Assembly: GCF_002078875.1 (NCBI RefSeq)
Contig: NC_034412.1
Span: forward strand, 29,395,129 to 29,459,128
Reading direction: 5' to 3'
Origin: Numida meleagris
Taxonomy: Eukaryota > Chordata > Aves > Galliformes > Numididae
DNA: 64,000 nucleotides
The notes beneath the pieces were generated by a model. It had not been told where the DNA came from. It made no database searches and worked only from the letters and a program-made list of their open reading frames with translations. Numbering within the stretch: position 1 is the stretch's first letter; each line of letters opens with the position of its first letter. Below are positions 1-13,491 of the stretch, in pieces. The position numbers and the translations under genes are program-made.

Positions 1-182
1 CTCGTGATCTGCAAGTTTTTATACTGCGAGCTTTTATCTTTTCCCTCCGGCTGGAAAATGGTAACAAAGGAGCAAAGTGTCGTGGGGACTGTAGTAGTCC
101 TTCTCTTCTGAGAACTAGGTATGTCCACTACATGATGTTATGATGTGGAATACCAATAACCGAAAATCACAAAACCATGACA
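1..182 (-). mobile_element. LTR family B, partial copy cut by window edge
   Basis: This is the 5' part of a retroviral LTR on the minus strand; the rest lies outside the window. It matches 52,373-52,538 nearly base for base, sharing the words CTCGTGATCTGCAAG and TGATGTTATGATGTGG, and both stop at the same terminal CCATGACA, which reads TGTCATGG as an LTR start on the minus strand. This copy carries an extra tandem duplication of about 15 bp, in which CTGCAAGTTTTTAT is followed by a variant CTGCGAGCTTTTAT. The family resembles bird ERV LTRs, but I cannot name it. The 5-bp target duplication at 39.5 kb in the same family suggests an ERVL-like integrase. Confidence 0.85.
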
Positions 183-2867
183 CTTCAGTAAAGTGAGCTG
201 GATCTCAGCTGAGCTCATAAGATTTCTGTAATCATGGAACAATTGCCTCTACTGCCAGTAGGTACCATGTTTGGCAATGTCACTTGAAAACCCTATGGCT
301 CAATCAGTATTGGAACTAACTATCTAGTGTGATGAAGAAATAAAAAGTATTGCATTGCTTGTCTATATTTCGTTGTAAATGAAGAAACTCAATTTTCAGT
401 GCTAACTATACTAATGCAGTCTATTATTAAAACATATATTTTAACTGCAAAAAAATGGAAGTATAAGAAATTGCACTACGTAAGTAATATGCCTTGAGAC
501 CACATTAGAAAATTGGCCCAACATCATAATCTCAAAAGGAGAAGCTATTTTTAAAAAAAGAACAATAATGAAGATCAAAGTTATTGATTTTTAAAAATAA
601 AATTATTTTAAAATTATTTTATATTTTTATTATTTCTGTTCATCTGGAATCCAATGTCAAAAAGGAATTACTATCCTAAATTACTGCTATAATTCCAATT
701 AACTGAGAAAAACAAATAGAAAGCACTGAAAATACCATTGTGTTGAAATGAAAATATGTTATTGCTTAGAGGCACTCATCTCTGTAACTACATGTTTTAA
801 GCCAGTGTGTAATAACAGTCTTGTCAAACCTCTCTCTTTTGTGATATAAATATGACATTCATAACTACCTACAAATCAGACAGTTCCACAAGTCCTGTGA
901 ACAATAATTCATTCTCAAACTTTTGGGAAAATCTGGGACATCAATGAAAAAAACTTTAAAATAGCAATGCAAACAAATTCACCAATAATGTTTCACAGGC
1001 TATTCAAGGAATCCTTGGCCATCTGCTGGTAAGTTTAAATTTTGCTTTGTCTCTGAAATGTCAGAAATTTTCTGTAAAAAACTGTGGCTGCAAGTTTGGA
1101 AGTAGGGGGTAGGACCTAGATCTACTTTCAATTCTCAAAATGATTGAATTTTTCAAGTGCAAAACTGAAATAGTATTATTTCTTCAATTAAAATAAATAA
1201 GTGTTGAGAGATATTAGATGCAAACACTATATTAGTCCTTCACATTGGTAAATTGTTATCAACATAAATCATATTGTTTCCATGACAGTTATTCAGTTCT
1301 TTTACATTAAAGTTTTAATGACTAGAGTTGGGCAAAGTTTGGAGAGAATCAATAGTTCTTTTTAAAAAATGTCAATGGAAAAAATACATTTAGGGAAAAA
1401 AAAAAAAGAGTCTTAAAAGAAAAGAATCTGAAATTCTTATCTGAAATAGTTTTAAAGCACATCTGAGTAGAAAACAGTATTAAATTGAATTTTATTAGTC
1501 AATCTGTCCATAAAGAATAATTAGTTTTACACTAATTTTCATGTCAGTAATGTTTAGACTCATTTTTTCCTCTCTGGGAAAAGGGCTACGTATTAAAAGC
1601 CCTCAACAACCTCACAGGAGTATTTTATGAGACTAACATAACAATCATAATTTACTTTTAATAAACTCAGTCTTACTGGTTTTATTTTTTGTCACAATAT
1701 ACAACTACAACCACTGTATAACCAGTATTTCTGCCCCTAAAATTTTGGTTGTCTTGGTGAAACAAGAATGAAATACACCATGAGATTCCAATAATTAAAT
1801 TTTGACTTCTTTCTTGGTAATAGAATATGCAGCACTTAAGAAACAAAAGCATAACACAAGAGAAATGCATTCTGAATGTTTAAGAGGCTTGAAAAATATC
1901 GTTTATAGGGAATTACATATATATTTATAGGAAATCTGTACTGATGTTATAAACATGACACAACAGATAAAATGATAACAGAATGTGATGACAGATGAGT
2001 GCATTAAATATGACATGGATTAGCATATGTTTTTAATTCACTCTTCTAACAGCTTGTCTCAATGTTATTTGGTAAATAGCAATTTAAAAAAAAATCAACA
2101 AAATTACAACGTGCTTTGGAATTGTGAAGATATTTCTGTCACTTTTATTAGGGTTTCTAGGAAGTACTTAAGATTGTGGTCTGAAAAACACTGTATGAAT
2201 AAAAGGTATTGTTTTTAAACAGAAGAGAATGCTATGGAGCTAAGTGAGAACCTGGAATGGAAACAGAAATAATTTATGGTAATAGTAGTACAAGGAAATG
2301 TATACGTTATGTCTTCTTCCTGTTCTTTTAACAGCAATGGCAGTATGGCTTTTCCAGGTACAATAAACAGATGAATTTATCTCTCACAGATGCTAAAGAG
2401 ACCATAAACACATTTTCTTATATGCTTAGAAAGATATACTGAAATCTGTTTGAACACTATATTTAACTAGCTGCTCTAATAATCCAGTAAACTCTTCACA
2501 GCCAGTGTAAGATGTCTGTGACTTGTTAGCCATCACTAGTTGAAGTTTGCAGCATTTGGAATAGTTTAAGGATCCATATTCAAACATTACCCATTCCCTT
2601 TAGCCTTAAAGCTTTGCTAGACAGGAGAGCTGGGCCATTCAGAAGACCTCTAAGGAGTGACCTAGACAGTGGACAAACACTCCATAAGGATTTCTTCCCT
2701 GCTCTCCCAGCTACAGCACTACACAAGCCACATGAAGTTATGGTACCAAAGAAGGAAAAATTACATAAATTGTTTCACTGTTATGAGTAAACAGTACCAG
2801 TAAGTCAGGCCAGATAAATTAACTGTCCCTTTCCAGAAATCTACCAGATAGTTTCCCACTATCCCTC
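183..2867. other. Gene-free AT-rich stretch
   Basis: No conserved reading frame, RNA gene or recognisable mobile element is seen. Open frames here are short, AT-driven and without family resemblance. A short A-run lies near 1,400. Confidence 0.6.
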
Positions 2868-3176
2868 TGTAGCAGAAATGCCAAGTCATGGCCTGAACCA
2901 GTGCTTGAGCACCTGGCGGGAAGGCAGGGCCAACCCAGGTGACCGGAAGGGCTGGAGCTAGAATCCACCCCTTCCCAGACCTCATTTAAGGGTTGGCAGG
3001 GATGGTGAGGGTATCTCTTGTTGGAGATCTCTGTGTATGTGGGGCCTTCCAAAGGTAAGCAGTTTCTTTTTTCCCCTTTGTTTCTGTAGCTGCTGTGTTT
3101 GTTTTCCTTTGCTGTAGCCAAAGGCTTTGCCACTCTGCTGTTATCATGGTACTTTCCATCCCATTATAGCATTACA
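2868..3176 (+). mobile_element. Solo LTR, family A, copy 1
   Basis: A 309-bp element that begins TGTAGCAGAAATGC and ends CATTACA. It aligns along its length with copies at 23,263 and 40,538. Shared words include GGGAAGGCAGGGCCAAC, CCCCTTCCCAGACCTC and TTTAAGGGTTGG. The flanks are CCCTC on the left and CCTTC on the right, a 5-bp target-site duplication with one later substitution. This copy lacks a segment of about 30 bp between the GGCCAACCCAGG and GGAAGGG words that the 40.5-kb copy has. TG/CA ends with a 5-bp duplication fit an ERV solo LTR of ERVL-like type. The family name is not known to me. Confidence 0.8.
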
Positions 3177-3974
3177 CCTTCTCTGTTGTTCTCATTCCAG
3201 CATTGGCTGCCTTTTCTCTGGCTACATCCAAGTGTAGGGCTGTTCATCTGCTGCTATTGCTCAGTGCTCCTGAGCACCTCAGAGATGATGGCAGTCAGAC
3301 CTCTGGCTTACACTCGAGAATCTGTAAATTATTTCCAAGTAGGCTTTTTTATTTATACTAAATCAAGAATATTGTTAAACCATATAGGTCTTTTTAAGAT
3401 GAGTGTTTCCTCTTTATGACAAAATAGAGTTGTGTTAAACCTATAAAATGTAAAAAAGGAAGCAGCAGTGGACTACAGGACTGCTTAAAATCAGGGAGTG
3501 CCTACATATCTCCTCATGGGGATTTAGCATTCTACAAAACATCTTTATTTTTTAAGGGGCCATTTTCAATGTTTAGCCATCAACTCTCTTACCCATTAGA
3601 GGATACCTTTCAGGTGAATGAATAATAAATCTTACTGTTACAAAATACTACTTCAGACCAAATCAGGCACAGTTCTAATTGTTCTCTCCTAGAGGGAGAA
3701 CTCTTCATATCTGAATGCTATTTAGAGCATTTAAATTGACAGTTAATTCCTGCACAGTTTCTTTTCTAGAACTCAGACTACAGAGTCTTAAAAAGCTTTG
3801 CATAAATTTCCATTAAAGGGAAAGATCTATAATCATAAGTATGTAACGTAAGTATCAGTAAATATGTCTGTAAAAATTCTGTTTTCTAGAACATCAAAAC
3901 TGTTCCATACTTAGGCAGGTCTAAAGATACTCAGGCTTATAGAAGAAAATGTATAAACAAGCTGTAGGAAGTTA
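3177..3974. other. Gene-free stretch
   Basis: AT-rich unique sequence between a solo LTR and a CR1 copy. Nothing recognisable was seen on either strand. Confidence 0.55.
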
Positions 3975-4594
3975 AGAATCATAGAATGGTTTGGGTTGGA
4001 AGGGACCTTTAAGATCACCTAGTTACAATCCCCTGCTGTAAGCAGGGACACCTCCCTTACACCAGGCTGCTCACAGCCCCATCCAGCCTGGCCTTGAATG
4101 CCTCCAGGGAGGGGGCATCCACAACCTCTCTGGGCAACCTGTTCCAGTGTCCCACCACCCTCACACGAAAACATTTCTTCCTAATATCTAGGCTAAATCT
4201 ATCTTCTTCCAGTTTAAAGCCATTTCCCCTTGTCCTGTTGCTACGTGTCCTCATAAAAAGTTCCTCCCCAACTTTCCTGTAGCCCTTCTTCAGGTACTGG
4301 AAGGCTGCTGTGAGGTTTCCTCAGAGTCTTCTCTTCTCCAGGCTGAAGAGCCCCAGCTCTCTCAACCTGTCCTTGTAGGAGAGGTGCTCCAGCCCTCTGA
4401 TCATCTTCGTGGCCCTCCTCCAGACCTGCTCCAACAGCTCTATGTCTCTCCTGTGTTGAGGGCCCCAGAACTGGATGCAGTACTCCAGGTGTGGTCTCAC
4501 AAGAGCAGAGTGGAGGGGCAGAATCACCTCCCTCGACCTGCTGGTCACACTTCTCTTGATGCAACCCAGGATATGGTTGGCCTTCTGGGCTTGC
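3975..4594 (-). mobile_element. CR1 LINE fragment, 5'-truncated
   Basis: This is the 3' end of a CR1 retrotransposon on the minus strand. The + strand begins at the CR1 tail (GAATCATAGAATGG, then TTGGAAGGGACC). Minus-strand translation in broken frames gives the C-terminal part of the CR1 ORF2 protein, with segments such as [41 protein letters not shown] and [13 protein letters not shown]. The frame shifts at least twice, so the copy is dead. Truncation at the 5' end is the normal result of CR1 target-primed reverse transcription. Confidence 0.95.
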
Positions 4595-7500
4595 TTCTAA
4601 GCAAAATATATTTACAAATTGAAAAATGTTTACTCCTCGAAGTGCCTGAAGTTCCTTATATAAAGTAGACACTTCAACAAGATGAAAATTAACCCTGTTT
4701 AAGAGACTCAACACCAATGAAAAATGTAGAGAACTTATTCTAAGCTAGGTTATCTGGAATCTTGGCTGAGACAGTACACTTTTATTGGTATTATGTGTAT
4801 TTCCCATTTATGAATCTCCTGACATCTTGTAAGATATCTTTGAAAAAGCAAGGAGAAACATAGAAGAAAACTTGACTCTTAGTTAATTAAGCTTTGTAAT
4901 ATCCTCATGAAGTATTTCTTATTTATTACTGAGGAACTAGAAGCATGTTTTTCATCTTCCAGTTAACTCGAGTTGTAGAAGATCACAATACTGAAAAATG
5001 AGATTTGAAAATTCTTTTGGTACCAGAGACAGATATGGGGATTTTGGCCTTATTGCCATATACTGAGTTACTGGCAGAAATGCAATCAAGCAACAAACAT
5101 ATCAATCCCCCAAACACCTTATCTCTGTATTTTAATTTGAACATTTAGCTTTTCCTTATACCTCATCTGTGCACTGCAAGACTGTTTCAATATTCTCACT
5201 GGAAATTTATAATGCAATGTGTAAATAAATATGACCTATTTCAAGAGCTCTGGGAAATATTTTAGAAACTGAATTGTCCTAACATATCTTCATGGTTTTA
5301 GAGTGTAGCTCTGTATTTTCCCGTCACTGTTGCAAACTGACAGACTCTGTTCCTGGGAGGAAGGTGGAAGCCAAAGCAATGTCTGCCAGCTGGGTCACAA
5401 AGACGCTGTAGTGTCAACACATCAGGGAGCCAAAGGGCCAGATGGTGAGGAAGACCAGACCTTTGAGTAGATTCCCATTCTCAGAGCTGCAATCACCTAT
5501 GGCTGTATTTGGACCAAGCTGGCTCAGTTCTGTCCATTTTTCCAAGTGCAATTGATCCGCCTGTAACTACCACTTGAAAGTAAAAATGAATGATGTACTA
5601 CTAAAATTGACAAAATGAGATCTCAGTGTTTCTCCCTAACACTGCTAGATGCAGCAACTTCATGTATTGATCCTGCTAAAGCAATATTTCAGCTTGTTGT
5701 TTATAACTGTTCTGTTCTATTTCCTTTGCAGTGCAGCTGTATGTAAAGCTACTTCTAATGAGCTTAGTACCCACCTGCTTCTCATTGTTGTTGACAATAA
5801 AACCTTGCTCTGGATGAGAGAGTATGTAAAGATGTAATTAGAGCTTTTTCTGCAAATTTTGAAACTCAGTTCCCACCCCACCCCCATAATAGTCTGCATA
5901 CTTACCATAATAGCAGATATGAATCACATCATCAGCCAGCTCCACTAAGAGTAGAATTCCAAAAAGCAGCACTATTTCCTATTACTACAGGAAAAATTGG
6001 AGGCATTAAATAAGTTACAACCTATATGCGCAGAAAAGCTTAATCTATTTCTCCATACCAATGCATATTCCATCTGCTGAGTACAATCCTCAAAAAATGC
6101 TTTCCCTTTAAAACATCTTGTATTTGTTCTCCTCCCATTGTTAAGCCTCTACAAAAGCAGTATCTCTTGTATAAGTATTATTATAGTGTCCCTATTTTGA
6201 GTAGTGCACAGTAGCCTGAACCTATTGCAACAGGACTAGCAGCTCCCCTGAGCTGCTCCCAGACAACTTCTATCACAGGAATCCTCATCATATTTCACCT
6301 TTTGTAAACTCATCTAATGTCTCCTTAAGAACAAACAGCGTTCTTGGCCTTCAGTTTTATTTGGAACTCTCTCTCTCAGTCAGAGAGAGACAGAGAACTC
6401 TGGTAATTTCAGCCTATGTTTGTTCAAATGTATGTTGTTATTGTTTGCTCTGATTCAGTCATTGTTCCTTACCTTATGTATTTCTTTTCCATCCATTTCC
6501 ATGTTGCTCATTCATTTACAGTAGCTACAGGAAGCAATGATACCTCTCTTTAGACTTCACTCTTGTCTCTCTATAGCTTTGCATTTCATCTATAATCCAG
6601 GTCTGGCTTTTTTTCTTTCCAGTTAGGAAATAAGTAGTACGGAGAAATTATTTGTTCTATATCTAATAGAAGTGATAGCCTCAACTTCAGTGTAGATACT
6701 TCACATGATAAATCTTGTTTTTTAATTTTTTTCAAGCTACGTCAAGTTGCTGACTCAGTTACATGAGGAAAATCAGGCTTGCTCTTTCCGTGTTAATGAG
6801 GGGTCCTCCCTTAACCATATTCTCATACAATTTCACAGCTTAAATGTAACAAAGTATCATATCAACATTCATTTTCACATATTTCTCTTACGCTATATTC
6901 TGTATATAATATAATAATATTTCATACAATATATATCAAAATTTTAAAATGAAGTAAGAAGGTAAAACTAGGACAGCCTGTGCTGTCTCTCCTGTAGTTG
7001 TTTCTTTAGCCATTGGTCTTACAGTCATCCACACCTTATCCAGCCAAATAAATAGTTTTCCTGGTGGAGTTATATCAAATATTTAACCCATTAGAAATCT
7101 TAATATTTTCTTGGTTAAAAAAATCTAAGAAAGATGATGGATTTTTACTGTATAATCTTTCTTTGTGCATGGGCTGTGCTACTGCTCCCAACATTTCCAA
7201 TTTACTTCATATCACACTGGCAAAGTAATCAGAAATCAACTCCTTCAATTCTTAGTTTTACGGTCTATCTCTTAAGTCACACTGCACAGATTAGGTTTCA
7301 GTACACATAAGAATCTGGTTAAATTTTTATCTTATGCTTTGGTAAAAGAGTAATCTCTCCTCATGCTTCTGTTTCGTGGTTTTTTTTTTCTTGTGGTTAT
7401 TACCCTCTAAAGCTGTCACAAATTTTTTTTATTTTCAGATAATTCTCAATTCCCAGTTGACAACAAAGAGGTTAAAAGAAACTCCAGAGCTCTGCTGCTT

Positions 7501-10500
7501 GTCTTCCATACTTAAGATGTGACATTTCTCCATCTAATATCATGTACTCTAGCTTTAATCTGGTGCATGCAGGTGTTTTGTCATGTTTAGCGTAAATTAA
7601 ATCAGGTTTACTCAGGAGAAATGCAAAAGTGCTAGCACTAGAGTGATGTTATATATCCAGAGAAGAATGAAGTTGTTTATTTTTTAAACATTTGCTCCTA
7701 CAGCTACATTCAAAACACTTATATTCACCTGTTTCCAAAAGAAAAAGGCCAATGAAATAGTTTCGAAGGCTTCTTAAAAGCAGTAATCAATTTCAAAAGG
7801 CAGAATAACGAGCCCCTTGAGTTACAGAAATGCAAAGAACTTGAAACAAAAGGGTTTTTACAAGCTTCTGCAGGAGTTCTGGGGAGATCATAAGGGCTAA
7901 ACAAAGGTTAGAAAGATGTTAGTATTAAAAAAAAAAAAGTAGGGAGTACTTTGCAGATTCTGCGGTAGCAAGACTGTCCCAGGCTATCCAACAGTCTTTG
8001 CCGAATTTTAAATGTAATGTTTGTATGTAAATATTAACTGTAAAAAAGTATGTGTAATTCTTTACCAAGCTTCTAGTATTAAAAGTGTAGCTTTAGTTCA
8101 CAAATTCACAGAATTGAAGTATCGCTTCTGCAGTACTGCATTGCAAGGAGTTCCATTTCACCATGTAGCGGAAAAACTTAAAACAATGGAAAAACCTGAA
8201 ATATTTAAGTGCCAGTACTTTCTTGTCAGGCCAGAATGATATGTGAAAATAAGAAAACTAAATATAACCAACATCCAAAGCAGTATTATTAAAAATAAGT
8301 CTGATTTTTCATACCTTATTTACCAAGGAAAAAGGTCTTTGTATTTTTGAAGACTAAGATTATCCAACTTTGATGTTAATGAGCAATTACCTCAAGACAG
8401 GAGTGGTGATTGAAATAGTGAATATTTACAAAAGAATTTCTCCTTTCTTAAATCAACTTATGTGAAAAGAACCCCCTTTTTTAAAAAGAAAAAAAAAAAA
8501 GAAAACCCAGTATTTTCCACAAAACTGGAATATGGTTTAAAATAAAAGTTCCTCTAAATATATTCTTTCTAAAGGCAATCTGGAAAACAAGAAACCACAG
8601 AAATGAAGTACTTGATCATATGTTAGAGAAGTAAGATATTATTTCAGAAAACCTGGAATCCATGACAATACAGCAGATCTATTTTATTCTGAGAATATTC
8701 CTGTGAACAAGTCTCAAAGAAGGCTATCAAATCAAAATCTGCTAGATGACTGGTTTTGAATTAGGCATTAAATATATACAAGCTTTTAATTCAAAAAAAG
8801 GTTTTTTTATTCCCACAATGTGTGTGGATGTGAGTATTTTCTGTTCTGAGAGTAGTTTCTTACTAATGCTCAAACACAAAGCTACCCCCAGACTACTCTA
8901 CTCATCTTCACTTGGTAAGATATCAGGTATATCAGCACTGGGGTTTGATGTCATGGAAGTAATAATGCTGTCAAAATTCAAGTTTCCCCCGGATTTTAAC
9001 AGTTATTAAGAGGTTAAAAGTTCTATAACTATATATGTTGCCATGGACCAAAAGAAATAATTGGAGAAATTTCACCTTAGATGAAAGAATCAAAAGGACT
9101 TGTGTCTTTTTAAGAGGGTGTATTTTGATTGAAAAGTTAAGCCGAAAATCAAGGAGCTGAATCTTTCTTACATTGCTAGTGGGGGACTTGAAACAGGCTT
9201 TAGCAGACTCTAAAAAAATTGAATAGAAAACAAATGACAGAACTTGCAACGTGGTGCAACAGGTCTGTTGGACATTGGCAGGGCAGTTCCTTTAATATGT
9301 TGAAAACCACACATCTGAGAAGCCTGGTTTTGTAAAAGAAAACATACCTGAGCACAAAGGGCTTAGACAATAAACAAAATTAAGGCACTAAACAAAATTA
9401 TTGACAACCTTCCAGGTGGCATAAGCCTGCAAGCATGAACTGAAATTGATCCAGCAGAAACCAGAGCTCCCTTAGCAAAGTGACACAGGAATGCTGCAAG
9501 TGCACCAAGGTCCACATATGTGTACTTCTCAGGCAATCACCATATTCTTCTTCCACAGCTGAATCTACCCTGCACAACGTTTTGCACAGACCCTGGTAAC
9601 TTTTCAGCTCTTTAGGTGTGGATTCTTAAGTAGTACTCAGTTGCTACTTGGACAGGTCTCCAGTAGATGGTGGCAGGACCATAGCTTTGCTGGATTCTTT
9701 CCTTCCAAAATTGTAAGTCTCGAAGGGATAGGGGATGTGTATTATAAATATTCTTTTCCTTTATTATTTCTTTACTCCCATCTCCCCAGGAGATACCAGT
9801 ACATTTGAATACTTACAATTAAATATATATATGTGGGAATTTTAGCTACACAATTCTCATCAGAAAGAGAAATAGCAAGTATATCCATCTATCAGTTCAA
9901 TTCTCTTAAATTATTTTTTCTCAGTGGGAGAGAGTAGTGAATTGGCACTGCATATCAGTGGCACTGAGAATATTGGTGCAAATGCCCTCAAAAAACCTCT
10001 CCTTGTCTTCCATTCAATGGTGGTACAAAGTTTTCCTGGTCAAGGGAAGATCACCACAGTGACTTTTTTATATCAAGCATCACTGATAATAATTCCTGTG
10101 AGAGGAAAATCATGCTATCCACAACTTCATATACAAAGCCATCTTAATTAAAAATTATTTTTGAAAAGTAACATTATTAGTTAATAAGTAGACTAGTCAG
10201 ACAGTTAATCTACAGTGACTTAATGAAAGAGGAGAAAAAAGTCTATAAAGGAAGGGAAGTAAAATTTGTCCATGTTTACCAGATGGTCAAATAATCTATC
10301 AATAAACTTACTTATTTACAACTTTATAGTGTGCTGGAATTAGAGCACATTAGAAATGAAAACCATGTATCCAACAATAAGATCTGATTCAAGTCTATTT
10401 GTGTTAAACCATATCCTTGCAGAACTATGCAAAATCAAAATTATTTCTGTGTCTGTCTCTTGCTCACCTGTGTTTTCATCAGTATTATTAGTGTTATTCT

Positions 10501-10732
10501 CCTATGGACCCTGATACAGGACTTAGAAAAGATTTAGAGCTGCCATTTTTTTTACCTTCAGTGTCTCCGACAGAACTGTTTCAATTTATCAAGCAGCAGC
10601 AGAATCTGTTTTGCATGGAGTTATAAGTATGTATTAAAAATAGATATACCTATGGAGAATAAAAATACTAAAGAAACTCCTCACAATTTTAAAGGGAGAA
10701 GGACTAGATAAAGTTACATAGTTAGAGATTTT
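4595..10732. other. Gene-free AT-rich desert
   Basis: About 6 kb in which I recognise no gene, RNA or repeat family. Open frames are short and show no family motifs. An imperfect CT/GA inverted repeat near 6,370-6,393 and several A-runs (near 7,930 and 8,490) are the only structures noted. Confidence 0.55.
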
Positions 10733-10747
10733 GGGGGGGGGGGGGGG
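10733..10747 (+). repeat. Poly-G tract (G15)
   Basis: Fifteen consecutive G on the + strand, bounded by TTTT and AAG. Such runs are uncommon in AT-rich sequence, are prone to length change and assembly error, and can fold into quadruplex structures in vitro. Confidence 0.9.
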
Positions 10748-12424
10748 AAGTAGAAACAACTCAAATCACAAAATGTCCCTTCTGAACTAAGAAGGAAAAA
10801 CCACTCATCAAAGAATAAGGCTGGGGTCGATGGGCTACAGAGTTTATATAAAAGTGATGATTCTTTCACTGAGGAAGAAATTTAAAGGTCTTATCTCACA
10901 ATGGTTTTGTTTTATTCCATATTTCAAAGTTTCTTAAAAATTAAATTGGGCTGTGTGTATTTAGTAGTTTTCAAGAGGCTTGCTTATTTCTTTTAGAAAA
11001 TTTGCTATCAACTAGTATGCATTTAGAATGAAGTGGGGGTAAGAAGAGGCTGGGAAAGCAGCTAAACCTTTCCAAGTAATTAGTTATGCATCAAATAAAT
11101 TGTTTGCTAAGCTGTGCAACTGAACTTCTTTTTTGATTTGAGATTCAAATGAGCTCATAAATATTGAAATTATAAGCTTAAGGAAATGATATTATTTGAT
11201 GCATGGCCTATTTCTAGGAATTAGTCTAATGGAGAAATCATGGCTAAAGCGTTACCATTTTTTTACAGCAGTACTGCTGTTCTACTGACACCTCAGTGAG
11301 CCTCTTAATAAAAGGACAATATAGTGATTATGGAGCTTCTGTGCCTTTTACCTTCAACCTACTGCTGTACTGTTCCTAGCAGTACATTAGTTTGGTTTTT
11401 CATTCTGAAGTGTTTTCCTCACTGTTAATTACATTATCAGACTACTTCATATAACATTCATACAGAATCTATAGTACTGTTTTCTAGTATTTTAGGGCTT
11501 CTACCATCCAGGGTATGAAACTAGTGGTATAATTAAATCTTTCTGCAGCCCACATTGCAGCAGCTTGAACACCTCTTTTCTGTCCATCATAATTAATATT
11601 ATTCTTTCTAAGAGCAGGCTATTCCCAGAGTACAGTGGTTATATCTTTATAAAGGAATCCAAACTCTTTCAGCAGTCATAGGTTCTATCCATGATGCTGT
11701 AAAGACAAGTGAGATGTACTGAGGCTGACAACAGACATTTTCCAGTCCCAGCCTAGAAGTTACAGTGCTTTGACTCCTCAATTGTATGACTGCATTAAGA
11801 AAAATAATAAAAAAATTATTATCCTTTTTCCTGATAAATTGTGAAATTCTGAAATTTGGTTTAATTCCATTTTGGAACAAATCCCATTTGTTAAGTTTAG
11901 TAAAATCAAAACCAAAATTTAATTTTTCCATTAAAGCAAGCTGGAATGAAGGGTTGAGAAGCCCTCTTTAGGACACTGTAATCTAAAGGTAAAATTTCTT
12001 TTCCATCCCATTTCTGGTATTGCTTTCCATAATAGATTTTTTTAAAAAAAGTTGGTTCCCATGATGTCAAACCTCTGCATACCATTTATGCTTTCCTACC
12101 AAAAGAACCATAATATCACTTTGCATTGCTCATTGCAAGTTCAGATGTAAACATACTAAGCTGGTTTGTTTTGTTCTTCCTAATATGCAAACATTGCTCT
12201 TACTTCTTCTGGACCCCCTTGCTGGCCAGGTTCACATTCTATAGCATTCACAAAAGCACAGAGACTTTTAGTGCATATATAATTCCATACACTCTGTGCA
12301 GAGATTCACATTTGATGTGAATGATCTACATGCTTTAAAGTATCAAGTTATCTCATAGATGGTGTTCATATCAACATGACCATTTTAAAGCGCTTTACCA
12401 ATGTTTAACTGAACTCCTAGCTTT
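10748..12424. other. Gene-free stretch
   Basis: AT-rich sequence between the G-tract and a CR1 copy, with no recognisable coding or mobile-element sequence. An open frame at 11,647-11,931 on the minus strand has no family resemblance and is treated as chance. Confidence 0.55.
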
Positions 12425-12918
12425 CTAGACGTGGAGCTCTTGGAACAAGTTCAGAGGAGGGCGACTAAGACGGTCAGAGGGCTGGAGCACCTCTCCTATG
12501 AGGAAAGGTTGAGGAAACTGGGCTTGTTTAGTTTGGAGAAGAGAAGGCTCTGGGGGAGACCTCATCGTGGCCTTCCAATACTTGAAGGGAGCGTATAAGC
12601 AGGAGGGGAAACGATTGTTCATGAGGGTGGATAGCGATAGGACAAGGGGGAATGGTTTTAAACTGAGACAGGAAGATGTAGGTTAGATATTAGGAGGAAG
12701 TTTTTCACACAGAGGGTAGTGACTCACTGGAACTGGTTGCCCAGGGAGGTTGTGGATGCCCCCGTCCCTGGAGGCATTCAAGGCCAGGCTGGACGTGGCT
12801 GTGGGCAGCCTGGTCTAGTGGTTGGCGACCCTGCACTCAGCAGGGGAGTTGAAACTCAATGATCTTTGAGGTCCTTTTCAACCCAGGCCATTCTATGATG
12901 CTATGATTCTATGATTCT
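12425..12918 (+). mobile_element. CR1 LINE fragment
   Basis: CR1 3' end on the + strand. It starts inside ORF2 at the segment for [11 protein letters not shown] and continues through [21 protein letters not shown] and the [12 protein letters not shown] region, then the 3' UTR, finishing in the tail repeats CTATGATGCTATGATTCTATG. Single-base indels break the frame. It belongs to the same general subfamily as the copy at 53.9 kb. Confidence 0.95.
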
Positions 12919-13165
12919 ACAGCCATGGTCTAGCAGAGGTACTAAATTGGTATGGAAGTCATGCTACAAAATGAAGGCAGTTCTGCTTTTCAAGGACCTC
13001 CTTTTAACAGCCCATGATTTTTCACTCCTGCCTCTTGACCCTGAGTATGAAGGGTTGGTATTGTTTTTCAGAAGACCTTTCTAGCACTGCTGTGTCATGT
13101 TCACATCTGGTTGCTTTGTCTGAGCTACTAAGTTTGTAGCCCACAGCATGCAAGTCATTGTCAAG

Positions 13166-13491
13166 GCCTACAGCTCCTCACAAGTGGAGCAGAGGGGAAG
13201 AGCTGATCTCTGGTCTCAGGTGACAGTGAGGGAGAGGTATGGAGCTGTGTCAGGAGAAGGTCACGTGGGGTGTGAGGAAAAGGTTCTGCATCAGATGGTG
13301 GTTAGGCACTGGATCAGGACACTGTTCATGGCACTGAGCTTGCTGGAGATCAAGAAGCATCTGAACAGTGCTTTCACTCGTATGGTTTGATTTTTGAGTT
13401 GTCCTGTGTGGAGCCAGAATTTGGACTCGATGACCCTTGTAGGTCCCTTCCAATTCAGGATATTTTATGATTTTATGATGCTATGATTCTA
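13166..13491 (+). mobile_element. CR1 LINE fragment, older subfamily
   Basis: The segment runs from AGCAGAGGGGAAGAGCTGATCTC, through a divergent NRLPREV-type region, to GACTCGATGACCCTTG, TAGGTCCCTTCCAATTC and the tail TTTTATGATGCTATGATTCT. The order matches the 3' 300 bp of an older CR1 subfamily, more diverged than its neighbour at 12.4 kb. The left edge is uncertain by about 20 bp. The open frame at 13,148-13,390 across it is incidental. Confidence 0.85.
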
